From the NCBI GenBank assembly GCA_030612765.1, contig JAUWNG010000008.1, positions 1 to 53,687 on the forward strand: a stretch of 53,687 nucleotides of DNA, read 5' to 3'. The stretch's first letter is position 1. Each line of letters begins with the position of its first letter. This document shows positions 34,372 through 43,677 of the stretch, piece by piece. The DNA is from Planctomycetota bacterium (lineage in GTDB: Bacteria; Planctomycetota; Planctomycetia; Pirellulales; Thermoguttaceae). The position numbers and the translations under genes were made by a program. Under the pieces are notes generated by a model that saw nothing but the letters and a program-made list of their open reading frames with translations, was not told the origin of the DNA and ran no database searches.

Positions 34372-35364
34372 TCACAGATGCAACTCCACCACGTCCTGGT
34401 CGTGCAACACGTAATCTCCTTTTACTTGGGTTCCGTCATGGACGGCGGATCCCCAGACGCGGGCAAACTTCAAACCGGAAAGGAAATCCTTGTGGACCAT
34501 GCCTGCCATCTCGATCAAGGTGCCGCCGCGTCGAAGCGTAAAGGGACGATCGCGGTCCGGCTCCTTGGCCGAAGGGAGCTTCGAGTAGACACGGACCACG
34601 TCCATCGCCCGATAGATGGCTTCCCGCAGCGGCTCCAGGCCCGTGCCGTGTTGGCCGGATATTACAAACTCGGGGAAATCCATCGGAATCAGTTCGTGCA
34701 ACAGTTCCAGCCGCTCGGTCGCGCCGGGGGCGTCGATCTTGTTCGGCGCGAGAAACGTGCGGGTGTAGGATAGCCCGACGTCCTGCTCGTCGAGGCGCGA
34801 TTCCTTGCCCAAGTGGGTCTTCGTTTGCGAAAGGCGATCGAGCAACTCTTGGCACTGCTCGATCCCGCCGTCGCCTTCCAAATCGACCAACAGCAGGGCC
34901 AGGTCGGCCGCGCGGATCAGCCCGTGAAGGTGCGAATCCATATAGTCGGCGGTGATCGGGGGCGTATCGATCAACTGCACCACCACGTCCTCCCAAGGCA
35001 TCATGGCCGGGGCGGGAACGGTAGTCGTGAACGGATACGGCGCAACCTCGGGGGTCGCGCGGGTCAGGCCGGCGACCAACCGGCTCTTGCCCGAGTTCGG
35101 GCCGCCGAGCAGGATCGCGGTGCCGGCCCCTTGTCTGGGGATTCTCAGGCCGCGTGTCCGCTTACCGCCGCTCTTTTCGGAGGCCAGTTCCTTCCTGGTC
35201 CTCGATATTTTGCTCTTCAGTTCCGCTTGAAGGTGGTCGGTCCCCTTGTGTTTGGGGATTTCCTTCATCATCGCCTGAAGGCATACCAACTCCTCTTCGA
35301 GGGTTGTTGCCCGACGATAGTCCTCTTCCGCTTTCAGGTATTGGTGAGTTAGATTGGCCGGCAT
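34372..35364 (-). CDS. DRG/Obg-type GTPase with TGS domain
   Basis: The 330-residue protein begins PANLTHQYLKAEEDYRRATT, as in the DRG family, and has GTP-binding motifs: G1 GGPNSGKS, a G2 Thr in YPFTTTVP, G3 DTPP and G4 APNKID. The C-terminal TGS domain ends with KGDYVLHDQDVVELHL. DRG proteins are typical of archaea and eukaryotes and occur in some bacteria including planctomycetes; they act around ribosomes. The start is ATG 35364 because it matches the family N-terminus; the frame extends 60 codons further upstream with no support. A G-rich array follows its stop. Confidence 0.88.
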   Translation of the reverse strand: MPANLTHQYLKAEEDYRRATTLEEELVCLQAMMKEIPKHKGTDHLQAELKSKISRTRKELASEKSGGKRTRGLRIPRQGAGTAILLGGPNSGKSRLVAGLTRATPEVAPYPFTTTVPAPAMMPWEDVVVQLIDTPPITADYMDSHLHGLIRAADLALLLVDLEGDGGIEQCQELLDRLSQTKTHLGKESRLDEQDVGLSYTRTFLAPNKIDAPGATERLELLHELIPMDFPEFVISGQHGTGLEPLREAIYRAMDVVRVYSKLPSAKEPDRDRPFTLRRGGTLIEMAGMVHKDFLSGLKFARVWGSAVHDGTQVKGDYVLHDQDVVELHL

Positions 35365-35731
35365 ATGCAAGGCCTCGACCCGTGGCCACGGCGTAAAATA
35401 ACCTTCATCGAGCGTTGTTTCGCGTGCCTCAGTGTATCCGAATTGGGGGGATTCCGCCAGCCGTTGGATTGCCGAAGGAAGGCGACGGCCGCGGCGGAGT
35501 TCCGTTTCGTTCCGTCTATTGACGTGGACGGTCCCACTATCCACACCGTATGGAATCCGGTAGAATTAACCGTTTGTATACGTTGCACGGAAAGTAATGC
35601 AACATTCTTTTCGGACGAAAAAGAGTGTTGCACTTCAAGCTGCTCACCGTATAGTTTCCCCCCGCCGGTAGGCGGCATGGGGTCCGTATTTACTCAATCC
35701 TTGCATATTTCAACCGATGGAGAGCGACGGC
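35365..35731. other. Intergenic region before the MFS transporter gene
   Basis: About 370 bases between the divergent GTPase and MFS genes without a convincing gene. It contains a stable hairpin at 35598-35632, with a second short inverted pair just before it (GTTGCA at 35582 and TGCAAC at 35598). No clear promoter was identified. Confidence 0.55.
35598..35632. promoter_or_regulatory. Hairpin upstream of the MFS transporter gene
   Basis: The arms TGCAACATTCTTTT and AAAAAGAGTGTTGCA are complementary except for about one position around a CGGACG-like loop. It lies about 100 bases before the MFS start and could be an operator, a leader hairpin or an attenuator. Confidence 0.45.
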
Positions 35732-37213
35732 ATGTCAGCAGGAAAACCGATGAATCGATGGCTGGTGGTAGTGGGGGCGTTGTTGATTCAAATCTGCCTG
35801 GGTGCGATATACGCCTGGGGTACGTTCACCCCCGCCTTGCAGGCCCGCCGATCGGAATTGATCGCAACCCTTTCTCCTGAGTTGCTCAACATCGAACCGA
35901 CCAAACACCAAGAACTAGTGACGGAATACAAGGATTCTCTCAAGGGCAAAATCGACAAGTTGAACAAGGAGTTGAAATCGCTTCCTGAAACAGACCCTGC
36001 AAAAGCGGCGAAACTGGCTGAAATCGAGGCCCTTGACGATGAGTTTACCGCTCGCGCCGGAGTTTCCGAGCAAGTTTGGGCGAAACAGTTTTTCGGCTTT
36101 AACGCCAAACAGACCCAACTGATCTTCGCCGCGGGTTTATTTACGTTCGCTTTAGTAATGATCGTGGCGGGACGATGGCAAGACCGATTCGGCCCTCGAA
36201 TCGTCGCTCTGATCGGCGGCGTGTTGCTGGGAGCGGGGTACATCGCCGCATCGTTCGTCGGAACCAGCTTTTGGCCGATGTTCTTTTGTATCGGCATCGT
36301 CGGCGGCGCCGGGATCGGCATGGGCTACGTTTGCCCGATCGCGGCGTGCGTGAAGTGGTTTCCCGACATGAAAGGCTTCATTACCGGCCTCGCCGTGGCG
36401 GGTTTCGGCGCCGGTGCGTTCATTTTCATCAAGCTTGGCGGTGCCTGGGCAAATCTGGTCGCCGCGCATGGCGTCGGCGGCACCTATCTCGTGTTCGGAA
36501 TCATTTTCCTCATAACGGTCGTAATCGGGGCGCTGTTGCTCTCGAATCCACCCGCCGGATGGAAGCCGGCCGGATGGCAACCGCCCGCGCCAAAGAGCGG
36601 CGCCGCGCCGGCCAAAGCGGTCGATCTTACCCAAGGAGAATGTGTGCGGACCCGGCAGTTCTGGATGATCTGGCTGTCATTCGCTTTCTCGGCGGGCTGC
36701 GGTTTGATGGTGATCGGGTGCCTGAAGGATTTCGGCATCAAGCAAGGCGGTTTGTCGGCCGAGGCCGCCGGAACGGCCCTTGGCCTGTTGGCGTTGTTCA
36801 ACGGCTTGGGACGCGTCGCCTGGGGAACCGCGTCGCAAAAGCTCGGCGCGCGAGGCGCGCTTATCATTATGACGCTTCTGCAAGCCGTCATGATGTTCGT
36901 CCTGTTGGGTATGGGGGCCGAGACCGTTACCCTGGCGATTGCCGCCTGCTGGATCGGTTTCAACTTCGGCGGCAACTTCGCGCTGTTCCCTCTACTCACC
37001 GCGGAAGCCTTCGGAACTAAGAACCTCGGCGCAAACTACGGGGCCGTTTTTACCGCCTACGGAATCGGTGGAATCGCCGGCCCAATGCTCAGCGGCGGTG
37101 TTTGGGACGCGCTGGGATCGTACCAATGGGCCTTCATTCCGGCTGGAGCGGCCTGTTTGTTGGCAATGATCCTGGCAATTATGTTGCGGCCACCCAAAGC
37201 AGGACACGCATAA
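35732..37213 (+). CDS. MFS transporter, oxalate/formate antiporter (OFA) family, with an unusual first loop
   Basis: The family signatures are NRWLVVVGALLIQICLGAIY and AWGTFTPALQ in helix 1, RWQDRFGPRIVALIGGVLLG, and GGAGIGMGYVCPIAACVKWF. With 12 helices, OFA proteins usually exchange small organic anions; the substrate here is unknown. The start is ATG 35732 with GGAG about nine bases upstream; an ATG at 35717 is in frame but has no ribosome site. Between helices 1 and 2 lies a charged stretch of about 75 residues (ELVTEYKDSLKGKIDKLNKE, then AAKLAEIEALDDEFTARAG), predicted as coiled coil, where the family normally has a short loop. It would face the periplasm. The C-terminus ends near LRPPKAGHA. 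A cluster of REP palindromes follows. Confidence 0.88.
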   Translation: MSAGKPMNRWLVVVGALLIQICLGAIYAWGTFTPALQARRSELIATLSPELLNIEPTKHQELVTEYKDSLKGKIDKLNKELKSLPETDPAKAAKLAEIEALDDEFTARAGVSEQVWAKQFFGFNAKQTQLIFAAGLFTFALVMIVAGRWQDRFGPRIVALIGGVLLGAGYIAASFVGTSFWPMFFCIGIVGGAGIGMGYVCPIAACVKWFPDMKGFITGLAVAGFGAGAFIFIKLGGAWANLVAAHGVGGTYLVFGIIFLITVVIGALLLSNPPAGWKPAGWQPPAPKSGAAPAKAVDLTQGECVRTRQFWMIWLSFAFSAGCGLMVIGCLKDFGIKQGGLSAEAAGTALGLLALFNGLGRVAWGTASQKLGARGALIIMTLLQAVMMFVLLGMGAETVTLAIAACWIGFNFGGNFALFPLLTAEAFGTKNLGANYGAVFTAYGIGGIAGPMLSGGVWDALGSYQWAFIPAGAACLLAMILAIMLRPPKAGHA

Positions 37214-37225
37214 AGCGCCCGATCC

Positions 37226-37432
37226 CCCCCCGGCGACTACAGTCGCGGGGCGTTTGGAAGATGTGGCAATGAGTCGCACTGACATAACTGATTGTTGAGA
37301 GAAAACCAAAACGCTTCTTGTTGAGAGAAAACCAAAACGCCCCCGGACTGCGGTCCGGGGGGGAGCATTGACATAGCGGCCGGTTGAGACAAACAAATAA
37401 AACGCCCCCGGACTGCGGTCCGGGGGGGAGCC
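37226..37432. repeat. REP-type palindrome cluster upstream of the RAYT transposase
   Basis: Two palindrome types are present. Type 2 (CCCCGGCGACTACAGTCGCG) lies at about 37227-37252. Type 1, CCCCCGGACTGCGGTCCGGG, lies at about 37338-37364 and 37402-37430. A direct repeat TTGAGAGAAAACCAAAACGC occurs at 37295-37314 and 37321-37340. Copies of both palindromes recur after the transposase gene. Confidence 0.88.
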
Positions 37433-37455
37433 AGGTCAAACGGAGATTCACCCCC

Positions 37456-38013
37456 ATGCCCGCCTGGAACGGCTGGTATCATGTGAACGGCAATTCATAC
37501 GGCACCTGGCTGCCCGGCGATCCACGCGGCTGGAGAGAGCGAAAACACAAAAAGCACGTCGGCGGCGATTACAAGAATCCGCCGCCGCTCGGGTCGGGCA
37601 ATGCCCTACTCCACCACGCCACAAAACTGTTGAAACAACCACCCGTCCATTTGACCACCGCACAGCGACCGATCGTCGGCCGCGCTCTGGTTGAGATGCT
37701 GTCCATGCAGGGGATCGAACTGTTGGTTCTCTCCTTGGACGCCATCCATTATCATTTGTTGGGAAGGTTTCAGGACTCGCAGGTACGGCCGATCGTCGGC
37801 CGGGCAAAGAAACACGCTTACTTCGTGTTGCGGGACGCGGGCTTCGTCGGCCACTTGTGGGGAAGCAGTTCAAACGTCGTTCCAATCACCGGCAGGAAAC
37901 ACCAACTCAACGTTTTTGATTACGTGCGTCGACACGTGGACGAGGGAGCTTGGGTGTGGACGTTCCGCGAGGGGATATACTGGCGAGAAGATAATGGCGG
38001 CATTATGCCGTGA
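37456..38013 (+). CDS. REP-associated tyrosine (Y1/IS200-like) transposase, RAYT
   Basis: The 185-residue protein begins WNGWYHVNGNSYGTWLPGDP and continues GWRERKHKKHVGGDYKNPPP, a pattern typical of a RAYT-like subgroup. The HUH metal site appears as SLDAIHYHLLGRF (H-Y-H). A likely catalytic tyrosine lies in LNVFDYVRRH, or in the earlier AKKHAYFVLR. RAYTs are single-strand nickases that mobilise or maintain the REP palindromes around them. The gene is bracketed by such palindromes at 37226-37432 and 38032-38120. The start is ATG 37456; the upstream frame passes through palindromes. The gene looks intact and could serve REP copies elsewhere in the genome. Confidence 0.85.
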   Translation: MPAWNGWYHVNGNSYGTWLPGDPRGWRERKHKKHVGGDYKNPPPLGSGNALLHHATKLLKQPPVHLTTAQRPIVGRALVEMLSMQGIELLVLSLDAIHYHLLGRFQDSQVRPIVGRAKKHAYFVLRDAGFVGHLWGSSSNVVPITGRKHQLNVFDYVRRHVDEGAWVWTFREGIYWREDNGGIMP

Positions 38014-38031
38014 GTTAGCGTTCCGGCCGAC

Positions 38032-38120
38032 CCCCGCGACCGCAGTCGCGGGGCGTTTTGTCCGAAAGTGGATCATTTTACAATACAGTATAAAAACGCC
38101 CCCGGACTGCGGTTCGGGGG
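38032..38120. repeat. REP-type palindromes downstream of the RAYT transposase
   Basis: A type 2 palindrome (CCCCGCGACCGCAGTCGCGG) at 38032-38053 and a type 1 palindrome (CCCCCGGACTGCGGTTCGGG) at about 38098-38120. With the upstream cluster they bracket the RAYT gene. Confidence 0.88.
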
Positions 38121-38139
38121 GAGACCGGAGAACCACGCC

Positions 38140-40827
38140 ATGTACATCAGGCAAAAACATACTGCACCAATATTCCTCGTAACGTTTCTCGCGGCGGGGT
38201 GGTCCTCCCCGCTTCACGCGCAAAGCATCCTGGAGGTCGAGGCCGTCTCCGGTGGGCCGTTCGGCGTGGGTCGGATCGTCTGCGATTTCCCCCAAAACAG
38301 CCTACCCAAGCCGCTGGGTATCGAGGGGATCGGGCTGACTGAGAAGGACGGCCGCGTGCTCTATCCGGCGATCAACAACCCCGCCTTAGGCAAGTTGATG
38401 AAGGAATTGCTCCGGGAGGGTACGCCGCTGATCAGCGGCGGGCCGGTTCGCAGGGAAATCGGCGGTCTGCTGCGCGGCATACTAGACCGCCCGCCGAGAA
38501 CGACGATCCTCTTCCTCTTTCACGGCGACGGGCCGCTGAACTTGACTCTACAAGCGGGAACGGACATCCCATTGAAGGTTGTTCCGCGCGACGACACGGC
38601 CGCCCATCGGCGGCTGTTGAACCTGTGGTGGAAGCAGTACGCCGCGCCGCCCGCGCTATTGGCGCCGGAGCCGGACTTCCCGCCGGTGGTGGACAATTAT
38701 CTGACCACGATGCTCGCCAGGCGTCTGAATCTCCGCTTGCCGGAGGAAAAGCAGACGCCGTTGGCCTACGCCACGCTCCGAAAGGAGTTGGGGTTCAACC
38801 TGGGAACCGAGTCGGTGCGGATGGCGATGATGCAAGACCGCATCCTGGGGCTGAACAACCTTGGCCAACCGGCCGACCAACCGTTGCCCGAGCCGCTCGC
38901 TTTGCCGGAAGACGCAACCCCCGAGCCTGCGTCGGAGGTGGAGGTCGAGCCGATCGCCATGCGCGTTCCGGCGTCGTGTTTTTACGTCCGCTTCGGCAGC
39001 TTCGCCAATTTCCTCTGGCTGCAAGACACGCTTGCCCGCTGGGGCGGCGACGCACAGAACCTGATCGCCCTGCGGGGGCTGGACCGCGACCTGAGCGGGC
39101 GAATGGAGCGGCAGCTCGTGCTCAAGCAGACGGTTCTCTCGCGGCTGTTGGGCAACACGGTCATCTCCGACGTGGCCATCATCGGCACCGACATGTTCTT
39201 CCGCGAGGGGGCCTCTTACGGAATCCTCTTCCAGGCCCGAAACAACCTGGCGCTGTCGGCCAGCTTGACGCAGCAGCGGACGGAGCGGCTCGCTCAAGGA
39301 GGCGTAAAGGAAGAGGAAATCACGGTCAACGATCATCCGGTGTCATTTTTGACCTCGCCCGACGGGACCGTCCGCTCGTACTATGTTTCCGACGGCGATT
39401 TTCATTTCATTACCACGTCGAAGGCGTTGGCCGCGCGGTTTTTGGAGACGGCCTCGGGCGACGGATCGCTGGGCGCGTCGAAGGAGTTTCGCCACGCCCG
39501 GTCCGTCATGCCGCTTAGCCGCGAGGACACGATCTGGCTCTATCTGTCCGACGCCTTTTTCCGCAACATCACCGGGCCGCGCTACCGGGTGGAAATGGTT
39601 CGGCGGTTGCAAGCGGTGGCCGACGTCGAGTTGGTCGAGTTGGCCCGATTGGCGGCCGCCGCCGAGGGCCGGCCCGGCGAGACGATCGAGCAGCTTACCT
39701 CCGCCGGTCTGTTGCCGCCGGAGTTCGGTCCCCTGCCCGACGGCAGCCGCACGGTGATCGGAGACGATAGCGAAGTTTTCGACAATATGCGCGGACGGCG
39801 CGGTTCGTTCCTGCCGGTGGCCGACGTGGACGTGGAAAAAATCACGCCAGCGGAATCGTCCGAGTACGCCAAGTTCGCCGAGTTCTACCAAGCCGAGTGG
39901 GGACGGATGGACCCGATCATCGCCGCGGTGAAGCGGACCCCGTTGAGAGGCAACCGGGAACACGTGGCGGTCGACGTACTGATGAGTCCCTTCGCCCCGC
40001 AACATTTCACCGTGTTGAAACAATGGCTCGGCCCGGCCGACGCCCGGCGTTTGGCGCCCATCCCCGGCGACATGGCCGCGATGGAGTTGGTGATGACCGA
40101 GCAGCGCATCTTCGCCGGCCTCCGCGACGTGGGGCCGCCGGTCCAAGGCGGAGCGACCGGTTGGCTGCCCCTCGGAAGGTTGCGCGACTTCCTGGTGGGC
40201 TACGTGGGCACGACCGACAAACTGGGATTGCTGAGCTTTCTGAACATCGGCATCCCTCCACATTCAGACCCCGCCGGATACACCGTCTCGCTGCTGGGCG
40301 GATGGCGGCGGCTATACGGTCGGTTCATCGTCTTCTCGTTCCAACATGAGGTGCTCGAAACGGTAGTGCCGCAACTCCGCTTCGAGCAGGCGAAACGGCC
40401 GGCCCAGGTCCGTTTGCACGTCGGCGACGTATCCAACGCCCGGATCACACCGGCGCTGAACGACCTCGGCTACGCCCGAACGCGGGAGACCTCGCTGGGC
40501 AACCTCCGCTTCCTGCACGCGCTTGGCCAGCAGCTTCACGTTCCACCGGCGAAGCGGCTGGAAACCGCCGAGTTCCTGCTGGACGCCAAGATGATATGTC
40601 CCCTGGGCGGCAAATACGTTTTGCAACGCGGCAGAGCGAAGCATTGGACCTCGACCGCGCTGAAAAACGGTCCGCCGGGCGGGTTCCTGAAAGTCCACGC
40701 CCCGAAAGGATACCTGTCGCCGCCGTTGAATTGGTTCCGCGGCCTCGACCTGGAAGCGACGATGACCGAAAAGACGGTCTCCGCGCATGCCGAGGTCATC
40801 ATGCAGATGCCGCCGAAAAACAAATGA
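38140..40827 (+). CDS. Large secreted hypothetical protein
   Basis: The 895-residue protein starts at ATG 38140 with a signal peptide (IFLVTFLAAGWSSPLHAQ). I do not recognise a named family. The first 170 residues contain VGRIVCDFPQNSLPKPLGIE and a strand-rich region with TTILFLFHGDGPLNLTLQ. After a Pro/Glu-rich linker, CFYVRFGSFANFLWLQDTLA (about 280-300) and the following blocks look like an exported planctomycete family reminiscent of DUF3352. No catalytic motif or membrane helix beyond the signal peptide was found. The next gene overlaps the stop by 4 bp, so the two are co-translated. REP palindromes lie directly upstream. Confidence 0.75.
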   Translation: MYIRQKHTAPIFLVTFLAAGWSSPLHAQSILEVEAVSGGPFGVGRIVCDFPQNSLPKPLGIEGIGLTEKDGRVLYPAINNPALGKLMKELLREGTPLISGGPVRREIGGLLRGILDRPPRTTILFLFHGDGPLNLTLQAGTDIPLKVVPRDDTAAHRRLLNLWWKQYAAPPALLAPEPDFPPVVDNYLTTMLARRLNLRLPEEKQTPLAYATLRKELGFNLGTESVRMAMMQDRILGLNNLGQPADQPLPEPLALPEDATPEPASEVEVEPIAMRVPASCFYVRFGSFANFLWLQDTLARWGGDAQNLIALRGLDRDLSGRMERQLVLKQTVLSRLLGNTVISDVAIIGTDMFFREGASYGILFQARNNLALSASLTQQRTERLAQGGVKEEEITVNDHPVSFLTSPDGTVRSYYVSDGDFHFITTSKALAARFLETASGDGSLGASKEFRHARSVMPLSREDTIWLYLSDAFFRNITGPRYRVEMVRRLQAVADVELVELARLAAAAEGRPGETIEQLTSAGLLPPEFGPLPDGSRTVIGDDSEVFDNMRGRRGSFLPVADVDVEKITPAESSEYAKFAEFYQAEWGRMDPIIAAVKRTPLRGNREHVAVDVLMSPFAPQHFTVLKQWLGPADARRLAPIPGDMAAMELVMTEQRIFAGLRDVGPPVQGGATGWLPLGRLRDFLVGYVGTTDKLGLLSFLNIGIPPHSDPAGYTVSLLGGWRRLYGRFIVFSFQHEVLETVVPQLRFEQAKRPAQVRLHVGDVSNARITPALNDLGYARTRETSLGNLRFLHALGQQLHVPPAKRLETAEFLLDAKMICPLGGKYVLQRGRAKHWTSTALKNGPPGGFLKVHAPKGYLSPPLNWFRGLDLEATMTEKTVSAHAEVIMQMPPKNK

Positions 40828-41270
40828 AAATCATCTCCGGCGGGCAAACGGGCGTCGATCGCGGCGCGCTCGACGCGGCCATCGAGCTTGGAATGAACCA
40901 CGGCGGCTGGTGCCCCCAAGGACGGCCGGCCGAGGACGGACGCATCCCCGACCGATATGAACTCCGCGAGACCGATTCGTCGGACTACCCGGCGCGAACC
41001 GAACGGAACGTACTCGACGGCGACGCCACGCTGATTCTCTGCCGCGGTCCGCTCTCGGGCGGCACGGAACTGACGCTCCGTCTGGCGGAACGACATCGGC
41101 GGCCTCGCTTGGTCGTCGATCTCGACGGCGGCGTCGAGCCGGCCGAGGTCCGCCGCTGGCTGGAAGACAACGGGGTGGCGGTCCTCAACGTCGCCGGTCC
41201 CCGCGAGAGCCAAAGCCCCGGCATCGCCGATCTGGCGCGAGAGTTTCTCGTCGGCATGTTTCGCGGGTAG
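40824..41270 (+). CDS. Putative molybdenum carrier protein
   Basis: A 148-residue protein with the opening IISGGQTGVDRGALDAAIEL and the following HGGWCPQGRPAEDGRIPDRY, the signature of the putative molybdenum-carrier (MoCo carrier-like) Rossmann family; later come LILCRGPLSGGTELTLRLAE and ESQSPGIADLAREFL. The true role in most bacteria is not proven. The start ATG 40824 overlaps the stop of the large secreted protein gene (ATGA), although one product is exported and this one has no signal peptide, so a shared function is uncertain. The frame upstream is a shadow of the preceding gene. Confidence 0.85.
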   Translation: MKIISGGQTGVDRGALDAAIELGMNHGGWCPQGRPAEDGRIPDRYELRETDSSDYPARTERNVLDGDATLILCRGPLSGGTELTLRLAERHRRPRLVVDLDGGVEPAEVRRWLEDNGVAVLNVAGPRESQSPGIADLAREFLVGMFRG

Positions 41271-41273
41271 CGG

Positions 41274-41455
41274 TGGCAGGGGACTGTCCCAATTTTCGCG
41301 GCGTGGCAGATGTTGCGTAGCCAATCCACGTATCAGCCGCGAAAATGGGACTGTCCCCCTTGCGCCGCGGGAAGGGGACAGGTCCATGTTTTCGGCCAAC
41401 CGTTTGCCCGCAAAATGCGTTTTTCGGCCGAAAAATGGACCAGTCCCCAGCCATC
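41274..41455. repeat. Two palindromic repeats with GGGGACTGTCCC-like arms
   Basis: First unit: GGCAGGGGACTGTCCCAATT, then GCGAAAATGGGACTGTCCCC. Second unit: GGGGACAGGTCCATGTTTTC, then GGCCGAAAAATGGACCAGTC. Both hairpins fill the gap between the two convergent genes and may terminate transcription from both sides. Confidence 0.8.
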
Positions 41456-41457
41456 CG

Positions 41458-42333
41458 TCACCGCAAACCGATCAACCTTCGGACGATCCAATCGCGGAGC
41501 CGGTCGGAGATCACCCTGAGGCACTTGAAACAAATCCGCACGTCCCAGCCGAGAAAATAGTGTGTTTTCGGCCGCTTGGCAGTCAGCGCATGGACCACCG
41601 CCCGGACCACGCGCTCGACCGGCGCCGCGCCGCGGGCTGACCGTTCCGCAATCCGGCGTATGGCCTCCATATCGGATTGGTAAAGCTCGAACACCTCAGG
41701 GCTGGCGTCGGCCGACAACTGCTCGGCCAAAGCCGTGGATTTGTCCCAGATCGGCGTGTCGATTGCGCCCGGCTCGACGGCCGAGACGCGGATGCCGAAA
41801 TTGCGCAGCTCCGTGCGCAATGTATCGGTGAACACTTCCAAGGCAAACTTCGACGCCGAATACGCCCCCAGATAAGGCACGGCCAACCCGCCGTTGATCG
41901 AACCGATGTTGACCACTCTTCCGCGAGCCTTCCGCAGCAGCGGCAGAAAGGCCCGAGTGACCGCCACATGGCCGATTACGTTCACTTCAAACTGTTTGCG
42001 GATTGCCTCGGTCGACAGGATTTCCCACGGGCCGGGCACCGCGATCCCGGCGTTGTTTACCAGGCCGGCCAGACCGGCCTCGCCCACGGCCGCGGATACT
42101 TCCTCGACGGCGGCGGCGATCTCCGCGGCGTCGGTCACGTCGATCCGCACGGGCGTAAGCCGGTCGGACGCCTCGGACTGCAATCGCCGCGCGGCCTCGT
42201 CTGACCTCACGCCGGCGAAGACGCGAAATCCGCGGCGGTCCAATTCAATCGCGCAAGCCTTGCCGATGCCGGTCGAAGCGCCGGTAATGAAAAATAAACA
42301 TTCGGATTCAGACTCGAAATGTTCGCTTTTCAT
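41458..42333 (-). CDS. Short-chain dehydrogenase/reductase
   Basis: The 291-residue protein has the SDR cofactor motif ITGASTGIGKACAIELDRRG, NNAGIAVPG, a catalytic Ser in NIGSINGG and the active-site YSASK. The lack of an acidic residue right after the glycine motif, with R38-like basic residues nearby (FAGVRSDE), fits NADP use, but this is inference. It resembles the retinol-dehydrogenase-like group. The C-terminus (FLGWDVRICFKCLRVISDRL) is partly hydrophobic and may contact the membrane. The start is ATG 42333; an earlier TTG at 42342 is in frame. The substrate is unknown. Confidence 0.9.
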   Translation of the reverse strand: MKSEHFESESECLFFITGASTGIGKACAIELDRRGFRVFAGVRSDEAARRLQSEASDRLTPVRIDVTDAAEIAAAVEEVSAAVGEAGLAGLVNNAGIAVPGPWEILSTEAIRKQFEVNVIGHVAVTRAFLPLLRKARGRVVNIGSINGGLAVPYLGAYSASKFALEVFTDTLRTELRNFGIRVSAVEPGAIDTPIWDKSTALAEQLSADASPEVFELYQSDMEAIRRIAERSARGAAPVERVVRAVVHALTAKRPKTHYFLGWDVRICFKCLRVISDRLRDWIVRRLIGLR

Positions 42334-42488
42334 TTTTTGCAAGAGAATAGCCCCCGGCTATTTTGACGTAAATGAAACCCCCAGCAATATAGCGGTCCAC
42401 CCCGCCGGCGACAACGCCGATTTCCCCGCCAATAAAGCACAAATCAGCCTTGACCGGCTTGCTGGAAATCCCTACCCTCCCGCGTGTT

Positions 42489-43461
42489 ATGCTTGCCCAA
42501 ATTATGCGAACCGCCGTTGCGACCGCGATCGTTGTTTTCGGGACGTCCCGCGTGCCGGGGGCGGAGGTTTCGCCCGCCGCGCCGCCGGTCCGGCAAATGC
42601 TACTGCTCCGCAACGGCGAGGTCATCGAGGGGCGAATTTCGTGGGCCGATGATTATTACGTGATCGATCTTTCCGACGGACAAATCCGCGTAAAACAATC
42701 CAACGTGGAATTGGTCTGCAACGGCCTCGATGACGGCTATCGTCGGAAACGGGCGCAGATCCAAGTCGGAAACGTTTACCACCACCTCAAACTTGCCCGC
42801 TGGTGTTTGCGGCACGATCTGTTCGGCCGCGCGGCCGTGGAGTTGGCCGACGCGATAGTCGTCGACGCGGATAATCCGATGATCGGTCTGCTGCGTCACC
42901 GGCTGAAAATGGCGATGGAACCGCCGCCGCCGAAAGCGGCAAACCTTCCGGCCCGGGGACCGTCCAACGAGGAGTTGGACCGGATGGTCCGCAACTTGCC
43001 GTACAAGGCGGTCGAGACGTTCACGCAATCGATCCAGCCGGTGTTGATGAACAATTGCCTTGGGTCGGGCTGCCACGGCCCGTTGTCGGACGCGCCCATG
43101 CGGCTGTTCCGCGTTTCCAGGGACAAATCTCCTTCGCGCCGGATGACCCAGCGGAACTTGCATTCCGTGCTGCAATTTGTCGACCGCGAAAATCCGATGG
43201 CAAGCCGATTGATTAAGGCCTGCAATGGTCCGCACGGCACGACCCAGCACTCCGTTTTCAACGAACGTCAAGTCAACCAATATCGGCGGCTGCTAATCTG
43301 GACGCTCTTGCTTGCCGAGCGTCCGGCGGCCCGATCGCCCGCTACCGTTTCGAGGCCACCGCAATCGCCCGGCAAGACGTCGGCACAGGCGTCGATCGAC
43401 CAGTCGGCCGACCCGTTTGACGCGGAGGTTTTCAATCGCCGTTACGCGCCCGCGGAGCCGT

Positions 43462-43463
<2 letters not shown>
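42489..43463 (+). CDS. Secreted hypothetical protein with a CxxxCH-type motif
   Basis: The 324-residue protein starts at ATG 42489 (ATG 42504 is also possible) with a signal peptide (AVATAIVVFGTSRVPGAE). A first domain (LLLRNGEVIEGRISWADDYY) is a small beta module common at the front of planctomycete secreted proteins. A second region has SIQPVLMNNCLGSGCHGPLS: this looks like the haem-binding-type motif of planctomycete PSD1/DUF1549-type cytochrome-like domains, but the spacing is C-x3-C-H rather than C-x2-C-H. The role is unknown; a covalent haem is doubtful. A family A element begins at its stop codon. Confidence 0.72.
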
Positions 43464-43594
<131 letters not shown>

Positions 43595-43677
43595 AGCCGG
43601 GATTATTCATAAAGGGAGGGCCGATTAGCGCGACGGACGTTTACCTCTATAATGCATGGTTGGCGAGGAATTCAACG

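Noticed and set aside
37226-38120. CRISPR-like array around the RAYT gene
   Set aside because: The repeats are single or paired palindromes with uneven gaps and no regular spacers, and no cas gene is present.
41274-41455. A short gene in the gap between the molybdenum carrier and SDR genes
   Set aside because: The frames are made of two palindromes and have no ribosome site or coding character.
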